From contig WFMF01000383.1 of the NCBI GenBank assembly GCA_011033025.1, forward strand, positions 1 through 64,000: a stretch of 64,000 nt of DNA, written 5' to 3'. This document shows, one piece after another, positions 55,751-64,000 of this stretch (positions are counted from its first letter, which is position 1; the number at the start of each line of letters is the position of its first letter). This DNA comes from Beroe forskalii (Eukaryota > Ctenophora > Nuda > Beroida > Beroidae). A program made the position numbers and the translations under genes. The notes below the pieces were generated by a model. That model made no database searches. It had not been told where the DNA came from and saw only the letters and a program-made list of their open reading frames with translations.

Positions 55751-58700
55751 TACTTTTACTCTGGTGATTCGACATATTTAACATCATAAATTTGTTCCTA
55801 AGTAGATACAAACAACTACCACGTCACCAAGTAGCAACGACAATTCTGGATCGAGTTACATAAAACTAGATTGCATATGATTAGTGATATTCTGATAGAG
55901 CAGAGGTGTCGAAATGAACTCTTATGGAATTCATTATACTGAGTTTACTGAAATAGCATAACTCACGATGTTTCACTGATTGCCAGTTGTACCGACTATT
56001 ATCATTCGAGAACTATCCAAAGTACACGTACTACAACGTGAAAGTAGCTTCATCTGAACACCGCAGAAGTACTTCCATCAAACAGAAGTAACTGCCAGTA
56101 AAAATTTGTCCTGAATATACAATAGACGCAGTCTAAGCCACAGTAGAGATAGATACAAGCATCAATCAAACAAATTGATAATAAACTAAACAGTAAACAT
56201 GCATACTTCACTCTCAAAACAATTAATATTGTGTGAATTTGTGCGTATTCGTATCTACGAAACACAGTGCAGAAGTACTGTACTTTGATCAGCCTGAGTC
56301 ATGTTCATCTTTAATAGGCAAAAAGCAAAATCATGCTCATATCATGCTCATAAATTTATGAAAGTGTCATACTTCCCCTCACCAGGGGCGTCGAAACCTT
56401 AACCAGGGTCCTGGTTAGGGCAAGTGTCATACTCGAATGACTGACGGACTAAGAAATATTTGCGTGTCGCCCATGTTTTTATGCGTGTGACAGGTGGCTT
56501 TTGGTAGGCTATTTCCAGTTCACGTTCGTGAGACTGCAGTTTTAAAATATCTATTCTATGATCAATCAATTTAGTAGATTTGAACTACTTCAAGGAACAA
56601 CTTCAAGGATTTCAACTACTTCAAGGAATGGAAACGTTGTATAACTATAAAGATGTATTTTCATCTACAAACCAAAGTATAAAACAAGTCACAGGAATAA
56701 AGATCAAATCAACAACTTCAAATAAGTGAACATAGAAGACGAGAAGGTCGATTCAAAGTGATCACAAAATAACTGGAGATGGTACGGATCTATTTCTAGA
56801 AGATGGAATATTAAAATAGCAATAATTCATCGAATTTTATGGCTCATAGCAAGCATATTTTTATACGTCACTCACCAAATGATCTATGGCTCTGTAATAT
56901 GATTATGCAATGGCTTCACATCAAATACCGACAGGTTCGTACAAAAATCTTGCCGTTACTTGCCCTCCTCTTATTTGAATTTGGCTAAGGTGTCATTTCT
57001 CGAACCAATGAATAAAAACTAAAATGATGATGAACCATCAGTTGGGCAAAGGTGATTGTACAGCACAAATTGCAACACACACGATTTTTTGGCCTAAAAT
57101 GACATTTTAATTGTCAAACAATATATGTAAATGTTCAAACAAAATATGCGTTGCCGTCAATATTCTCAATGTATGCGTACCAACCACAAAAAGTTAGATC
57201 ATTAACCCTAAGAGGTTAGAAGCATCTTATTACCACTATTGAGGTAAATATGAATCTTGGTGCGTGAACATTAGGCATTTCAACGTCATCAGTTGACCAT
57301 AGTAAGCTATGATCGTGACGTCACTCTCAACTACTAAGAATAATGAAAACATTAGATGTATCTCATGCCCAGAACAATAAATTAGATGAGAAACATTTCC
57401 ATGCGAAGGAAATTACAATGCTGTGCATCCCTATGGTAATACAATCATATTAATTTATAGTAAGATGTGTGGGGTGGTAAAAATGATGGCATGCTCTCGT
57501 CAATAGTAGGATATGTGGGGTGGTAATTGGTAAAAATGATGGCATGATTTCGTCAATATAGTGAGTAGCACTACTAACAGGATATTGCTAAATTCTGACG
57601 CATGGTATTGTGCGATTGGACAGAATCGTCATGAATTAGAATACAATTCATGAAGTATTCACGTAACCCAAATTATCATCTTATAAGACTGATTATCTGA
57701 ATAGTTAATATAAGGATTTCACTATCACCCACCTTCTGAAATATAGGGAATATAGGCGGGAGCAGCAGTGTGTCACTGGTTACGTCACTACTGCAGTATT
57801 CACAGAGGTGCCTGGATTTAGTCTTGTTTTGCAGGGCGTGAGTAGTGAGTACGCATTGCAAAACACAATTAGAGGGATGGGATATTGGAGTTCCGATTTT
57901 CACTAAGCGTTATAACTTATAAGTGATTAGAAATTTAGGATAAAACTATTTCACTTCCATGCCTCGAGGAATAGGAGTCAAATTCCCTTTTGAGCATCAA
58001 TATGCTCAAATCACTAAGAATTATTATGAATTACTATTATTATGAATTACTATTATTATGAATTAAGTGTTGTCTTCATGGAGTATTACATGCAACGAAA
58101 AAAGAGCATGTAGTTCATCATAAAAGGAAGAATTATTGAATATATACAAATAAAACGGTTCATCGTAATATTACCATAAATCTAAAAGATTGCTATTAGA
58201 GTAATGGACTGGAATCGACATAAGAAATAAAGAATGCTCTAAATGGGGTAACACTAATTTTCAGTACAAAAAGAGGGATGGGGACTTAGATTTCATCACA
58301 ATGATTTCTTTTGATGGGCTGTGTGATTTCCCACAATGCTCAAGGAGTAACGGGCTAAATTTGAAGAACTGTAAAATACAATTTGTTATTGGCACAATAT
58401 CATTTCAATTTAGATGTCAGGGCGGGTAGACCGGAAAACAGCCAACCATTTCATCGCATGCTTCCTAAAATGTAAACAGTTCAATTGAAAAATACTGGCA
58501 CCCAGCGTTTATCAAGAATCGGCTGGGGTTAAGATTGTTACACACCAACGAGATAGGTATATAATTATCATATAACAGCCACGTAATGAAATTACATAAA
58601 AATTGAGATTGATATCACCAAAGATTATATAAATCTCTTAAATTAAGGTAACTATATATGGCATATAACCTCCCATGTCTGAACACATATTATTACCTAT

Positions 58701-58874
58701 ACTCCAATAAATAGTAAAAATATCCAAACATAATCTACTACATAAACACTTTAGAGGCAGCAGTCAAGTATACTCATAGGTGTGCCAAGCAAAAGACAAA
58801 TGCGAAACCACCCCAAATCAGCGATTTAACACTTTGTCCTTTTATTGATATTTGTGTCTGTATTGTTGTTTGAC
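55751..58874. other. Intergenic between GPCR and TMED10
   Basis: No supported exon. A CRE-pair repeat member lies at 57273-57328 on the minus strand. A palindrome, TTAACCAGGGTCCTGGTTA, lies at 56399-56417, related to AACCAGGG palindromes at 41450-41510. A local duplication containing GTGTGGGGTGGTAA and GATGGCATGAT lies at 57467-57550, and a (TTATTATGAATTACTA) run near 58020-58070. Confidence 0.4.
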
Positions 58875-61053
58875 TTATTCGATCAGCTTCTTAGCTTTAA
58901 AGAACCGTTTCAGATAGAAAACTTGCCATAAGGCAAGTCCGAGAAGTACAGCCATCGAGAAGATGCTGAACCAAAGCACTCTGCTGTTGGTTGATTCTGT
59001 GGGGAGGGTCAAACGATTTTTAAGCGATCAGAAAGATTACTTTCGATAACATTTGGATTAGTTCGAAAGCTTAAATTGCGAAATCAAATTGACTTTGTGT
59101 TACGTGTCTAAATTATAAAAAGTCGCACAGCGCGCGCGATCGAATTGACACAGCCATATGTGCATTAACAATTTGTCTTTGCGATTCACGACTTTCATGG
59201 CGCGTTACGCAAACTAAATTAATTTTTGTGACCGTGCCACAAATCATAAAATTCTTCGATAATCATTACTAATCCTGAAAATCAAGAAGTTGTTGAACTT
59301 ACCGTTTGTGTCCCTCATGAGTTTTTCTCTAGATTTCATATAGGCGAAGTCACTGACGATAGCCTCGGCGAGATCTTCCAGTTTCTTCAACTCCAATTCC
59401 ATGGGCTTCAGCTTCTCAGCTTTAGCCAACTGAAATTGATGTGAACAATAAGTGATACGTTTCTAAGAAACTTCGCATCATAATCGCGTTAGAATTGACT
59501 CATATTAAGGAAAGAGAAACAGTAAGTCAATCCTTGAAAACGTGGGACAAAGGCCTTCTGAACTTACTTCGCTGTATGACTTGGCCTCGACGCCTCTTTT
59601 GATGTTAAGTTTCACATTGACATCCTCTCTGGGCCGACTTGATCCTTTAGACCTGAATAGTTTATGAAGAGTTTTAAAGAGATTTCAGACTTACTTACGT
59701 TATGTTGGATTAGGAACATATGGATCGGTGACCACTAAAATATTTAGATGAAGCCGGCAACCGTGTATAATACTGTACTAAAGGTGTTTTTAAGGTTTTA
59801 ATTCCAACAACTGTAACAGCCATGGAAAGAATCAGACAATTCAAGAATAATCGGGAGTAATCAAGGCAGTGATGGTTAAGGTAATCCATGCTTTATTCAA
59901 CCCCAGACTTCCCTACTCGACACTAAATATCCACCATGGACTCCGCAGCGTTAATCCTGCCATTTAAATGCTGCGTACGAGAAATAGGCGGGTAGGATGA
60001 CGTCATTATCATAGCTTTATGTAGTGAGTTAATGACGTTGAACCACGCCATTTTAGACCTGCCGTTGAAACAGATGTTGAACATATCGTAGTCATCTAGG
60101 GTGAAGGCAAACTTTCCAGCCTTCCCATTTTCTGCATCTTCCTTAGAGAATAGCGTCTGGTCTTTGGTGTCTGTTACCTGAAATTCAATCATTATCTCTC
60201 ATTTTGAATAGCGCATGGGTGCATGGCTATCCGTCACCTATCAAAAAATGTAGGCTATCCATATAAAACGTATCTGATGTAAAAAGTCACGCGATCCGAG
60301 GTAGTGTCCCTCAATAGCTAGTAAGTCACTAGGTAGAGTCACTACCTAGTGTCTCACAATTATTTATAAGTTAAATTAAAAAGTTTATTAATTGCAATAT
60401 TCTCACGTAGACTATTTCAATGGATTTCCAGAAAAAAACGATGACGGAAATTCTAGATTCTAGAATAGTACAAAATTTCTCGTCCCAGTTATATCATTTA
60501 CCTTGACATCCACTGCAAACATATCTGGAATGTCGTTGATTTCAAACTCCCCAACCACCAAGATATCCTTGTGTGCCTCTGCTTTTATACACCGTGATTC
60601 TGAAGATGCAACACATGAGATAATCGGATTCAGTAAATAGAACCCGGAATTATTCAATGTGGTAAAAAGCATGATTCAACGGAAGAATTGACAATTCTTG
60701 AAACATCTACACATCACTGAATCAAGCATGGGACTCAATGTTGGAGCAAAAAGTCAAATTTGGAGCAGATTCTCAAATAGCTTTATTGAAATTCTTCAGC
60801 TCTGTTACAAATAGGCCAAAGTTTGCGAACATGGCAGCGCGTATTGCCGCTGAATAAGCTATGTATTTTCAGGCCCATCGGGCCTGCTAGTTGATCGTAA
60901 TTCAGAATCTGGGAACAAATGAAACTGGTCCAAGTGACCACTTGGCTATTACAAGACATCGAAATAACTCTACTCACTGTCCGGAGGAAAGGTAAAGCTG
61001 ATGGAGGCGACAGTGGCCAATAGAGCACTGTACAACACTACTGATAACACCAT
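58875..61053 (-). CDS. TMED10: p24 cargo receptor TMED10, six exons, 208 residues
   Basis: Type I membrane protein cycling between ER and Golgi. It recruits COPI/COPII coats and sorts GPI-anchored and other cargo. Exons on the minus strand: 60978-61053, 60502-60599, 60059-60177, 59568-59652, 59303-59429, 58875-58996; phases agree and the model is full length. A signal peptide ([18 protein letters not shown]) leads to a GOLD domain with its Cys pair ([18 protein letters not shown]). A coiled coil follows ([36 protein letters not shown]), then a membrane segment ([20 protein letters not shown]). The tail, [12 protein letters not shown], has the FF (COPII) and KKLIE (COPI) signals of TMED10. The start codon and first eight codons fall in the last unit of a 70-bp tandem array. 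The third intron is bounded by the 10-bp direct repeat CAGGTCTAAA. Confidence 0.95.
59979..60050 (+). repeat. CRE-pair dispersed repeat inside TMED10 intron 3
   Basis: GAGAAATAGGCGGGTAGGATG continuing into ACGTCATTATCATAGC, then AATGACGTTGAACCACGCC. This is the best-preserved pair with 44150-44220. It lies just inside the donor end of the intron. Confidence 0.6.
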
Positions 61054-61680
61054 TATACAGCTAGATAAGAATTGGGGATTAGGGAACAGTGGGAATCAGT
61101 AGAACACTACTGATAACACCATTATACAGCTAGATAAGAATTGGGGGATTAGGGAACAGTGGGAATCTGCGAATTAGGGAACAGTGGGAATCAGTAGAAC
61201 AATACTGATAACACCATTATACAGCTAGATAAGAATTAGGGAATTAGGGAACATTGGGAATCAGTAGAACACTACTGATAACACCATTATACAGCTAGAT
61301 AAGAATTGGGGAATTAGGGAACAGTGGGAATCAGTTGAACACTACTGATAACACCATTATACAGCTAGATAAGAATTGGGGAATTAGGGAACAGTGGGAA
61401 TCAGTAGAACACTACTGATAACACCATTATATAGCCAGATAAGAATTCAGGGAATTAGGAACAGTGGGAATCAGTAGAACACTACTGATAACAATTCATT
61501 TTACAGCTAGATAAGAATTGGGGATTAGGGAACAGTGGGAATCAGTAGAACACTACTGATAACACCATTATACAGCTAGATAAGAATTGGGGGATTTGGG
61601 AACAGTGGGAATCAGTAGAACACTACTGATAACACCATTATACAGCTAGATAAAAATTGGGGGATTATGAGGGAAGGTAA
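61030..61680 (-). repeat. 70-bp tandem array over the TMED10 start codon, about ten units
   Basis: On the gene strand each unit contains CTAGCTGTATAATGGTGTTA then TCAGTAGTGTTCTACTGATT: an ATG followed by VLSVVFY and a stop. The last unit reads GTGTTGTACAGTG instead and becomes TMED10 exon 1. If transcription starts upstream, the leader would hold up to nine eight-codon upstream ORFs. A diverged outermost unit (61670-61740) again resembles exon 1 beyond the ATG (CTCTCTTGGCCACTTTACC). Confidence 0.85.
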
Positions 61681-62625
61681 AGTGGCCAAGAGAGCACGGT
61701 ACACATTACTGATAACACTAAATGATACAGCGAGCTAAGAATTGGGGTATTACTATGAGGCTTAGGGAACAGAAGAAATATGTAACTACCGGGGCGAGAA
61801 CCCCAATTAAGAAATGGTGGGTGAAACTAGTCAAACTTTATTAATCGTGTCGTGAGAAATCTATTGATCTGTCTGAAAAATATACATCAATAACTTTCTT
61901 ACTGTCTGAGCACTTAGAGTTGCCGATCAATAATTTGTAACAGGTGACGATATGAATGCTAAACTGATAACATCACGATGATCCACTTTCAAAATTAATT
62001 AACACAATTAATGGAGTCTATTAATGGCTAAGTGAAACAATTGTCACAATAAGGATACGTTTTTCGACACATATACAGTAAATGAATAAATTAAGCAAGG
62101 CTAAAAACCCAAGACGCGGCTGAGATCTAACATGCATAACAAACGTTCTCCGAAATTTTCCTTTAAAAGAGTCAAAATTTGCCGAGAAACGGCAAAAAAT
62201 AATGCCTTCAAGCATACTACATCTGGTAACTTGATAACACCCTTAAACCTTCGATCATATAAAAATTTTCGCCTGGGAAAACGCACTGTTACTCTGTAAC
62301 TTAAAAAAGTAAAAATGCTGCTGTTACGCGCCGTGTAAGCATGAAATATCGCTTTATAATAGCATAAAATTCAAGCCCCATTGAATGAGTTTTGAGGACA
62401 AAACTCTTAAGAACCTCTAAGTAGTGGCATAATGAGCTGATTGAACTTACATAGATATTATGAGGCTTCTATCTAGATTTGTAACAGGAATATAACGAAT
62501 CAACATCTATTAGCTTGCAATATGAAAGCATAATCAACCAATCTAATAAATACTCTAATTATTCATTCCATGCATTTCTGGAAATTCTACAAAATCAAAT
62601 ATAATTTGCACTATAACAATTAGGT
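61680..62625 (-). repeat. Dispersed segment, copy B (unique part), 5' of TMED10
   Basis: Inverted homologue of 20870-22000. It ends at 62625, where the terminal unit of a LINE 3' end begins, so the LINE insertion probably truncated it. The open frame 62021-62215 is shared by both copies but diverges and has no known domain. TMED10's promoter is likely to lie in this segment or the array. Confidence 0.7.
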
Positions 62626-62638
62626 AAACAAAGTTTTA

Positions 62639-64000
62639 AGTAAACAAAGTTTTTTATTGATCTCCACAAATTACAATCGAAAACACACACAAAAGAACGA
62701 TGAAGGCATAACGTTACCCAGTTTTACTATTCATAATGATATTTAAGGGATGGAAATTATCTTTTTTTTATTAGGCAATAGGCATCTAAGTTTTGAATTC
62801 GTCAGATAGATACAGACAGTTTAATAACCTATTATTTATACTACAGATCTTAGAAGCTTATAGTTATACAACACTACAATAAAAGAGTATGGTATTTACT
62901 AAAAATAATACATCTGGAGGTCTATTGTATCATCTGTATTGTGACGATATGTACCGTTATAATTCATCAGACCAGTGGAGGCCTATTTAATGAAGCATGG
63001 CTTGACATGGTGATGTCTGCCATGGTATAGATGGCTTTGAGCTTGGTCTGCTACACAAAGGAGAATGATACCAGACTCCTTTGCAAAGCACATACTTCAT
63101 GATATAGCAGTAAAGTATGCACATTGAGGAACACCAAGCGTATAGAGAAATCTATTTTATATCATTTACATGAAGTAATATATAAGGCTATTTGAAACTG
63201 GTCCAATGAATTCCCTATAAGTCACGATTTTGTTGACCAATTCCCGTATCAGGGGACCAAGTGATTAGTGTAGCAGTATATGTGGCTGGAGAAAGGACAC
63301 AGTTGCTATATGCTTAAGAGTGCCCTGGGGACCACCTGCCACACCAATCAGGGCCCATTTTATTATCTTTATTCACAGTTATATTTATCTTCATAGGAAT
63401 ATACTAATTCAATAGACATCTTTGTCTATAGCACTGAAATAAAGCCTTATCACGTACAACTCATCTAGTACGACTTTCATGTATAGCTCTCATAAATTTT
63501 CACAACTCTCATTATAACATGAAAGTTGTTGCACTTGACTTTCAAGTGCTGTTAGTTTCTTATACCTTACAACACTTTACAACACACATTCGTTTGAGAT
63601 ATCAAATAAATAAAAATTTTGCCTTCCACCTTGCGCCATGGTCGACCTTTTGAACCTGTTTATTACTGCAATGAGTTTGAATTAAATTATTGAAGTATAA
63701 CATTAGCATTGGTCAGATGAGCTACAGTTTGTCCTAGTGAGCTCAATCGGAGCAAAGGCCAGAAAGTTTTCGTTACTCCAAGATTCCAGGTTGTTGTTTT
63801 GTCCCTCTAAGAGAGACCTTTTCAGCAGACTTCTTATCAAGTTCTCATCGCTATCTAAGCCAAATTTCCCTAAGTCAAGAATTTGGGTGAAGCAATTCCA
63901 CAGCCAAGGGGCTCTGTATGTGAAATTCTTAGAAGGAACAGGGGTTATAAATCGGTTTGTATTACGTTTTGATCTGTTAAGAGTTTGGTATAGAGACACA
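62639..64000 (-). mobile_element. LINE 3' end, second copy, runs off the window
   Basis: Reverse complement of 2749-4113. The ORF2 tail occupies 63703-64000 and continues beyond the window. Its 3' terminus carries two tandem AAAACTTTGTTTACTTA-like units (62622-62655). Few differences from the first copy indicate recent activity of the family. Confidence 0.8.

Noticed and set aside
2749-64000. The inverted LINE ends as borders of one 60-kb mobile unit
   Set aside because: They are independent copies of a LINE 3' end with their own tails. The region between holds unrelated host genes and no transposition machinery that would treat it as a unit.

Overview
This is a piece of an animal nuclear genome, most likely a marine invertebrate. 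Every host gene is split by short GT-AG introns, and the products are animal families: a secreted 2-Cys peroxiredoxin, the cilium protein LRRC56, a papain-type protease, a rhodopsin-like GPCR and the p24 cargo receptor TMED10. The sequence is AT-rich and crowded with LINE pieces, a Penelope-like element, MITEs, foldback elements and minisatellites. Degenerate TTAGGG-type tracts fit metazoan telomere repeats. I cannot fix the phylum.

Layout. 1-4,113: an inverted and rejoined LINE whose ORF1 fuses an AlkB-type dioxygenase to an SGNH esterase. 4,114-16,500: gene-free DNA with an AAACGTTT-rich element, a repeat block, hairpins, a structured MITE and an 851-bp foldback element with 8-bp target repeats. 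16,505-20,546 (+): PRDX4, seven exons, with a LINE ORF1 in its last intron. 20,870-24,575: a repeated segment with a 70-bp array that holds a Penelope-like insertion. 25,229-40,165 (-): LRRC56, about ten exons, with a cysteine-protease gene inside one intron. 40,170-45,950: MITEs and a GC-rich repeat cluster. 46,045-46,710 (+): the end of an unidentified membrane-protein gene. 47,406-52,155 (-): a class A GPCR for which I could build a nine-exon, 520-residue model with all phases agreeing. 52,156-58,874: no gene recognised. 58,875-61,053 (-): TMED10, six exons, 208 residues. 61,030-62,625: an inverted copy of the 20,870-24,575 segment, forming the TMED10 5' flank. 62,639-64,000: a second copy of the LINE 3' end.

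The genes do not form one pathway. PRDX4 and TMED10 both act in the early secretory pathway, but their closeness may be chance. The most unusual signal is at exon edges. Several tandem arrays are built from splice sites or a start codon: a 53-bp array repeats an LRRC56 acceptor, an 18-bp array follows the same exon's 3' end, a third array repeats a donor, an LRRC56 exon is triplicated, and a 70-bp array repeats the TMED10 start-codon region, giving a run of potential uORFs. Separately, several introns are flanked by 8-14 bp direct repeats that straddle both splice sites, as expected if introns arose by insertion or local duplication. All calls are from reading the sequence; no alignment or database search was run.
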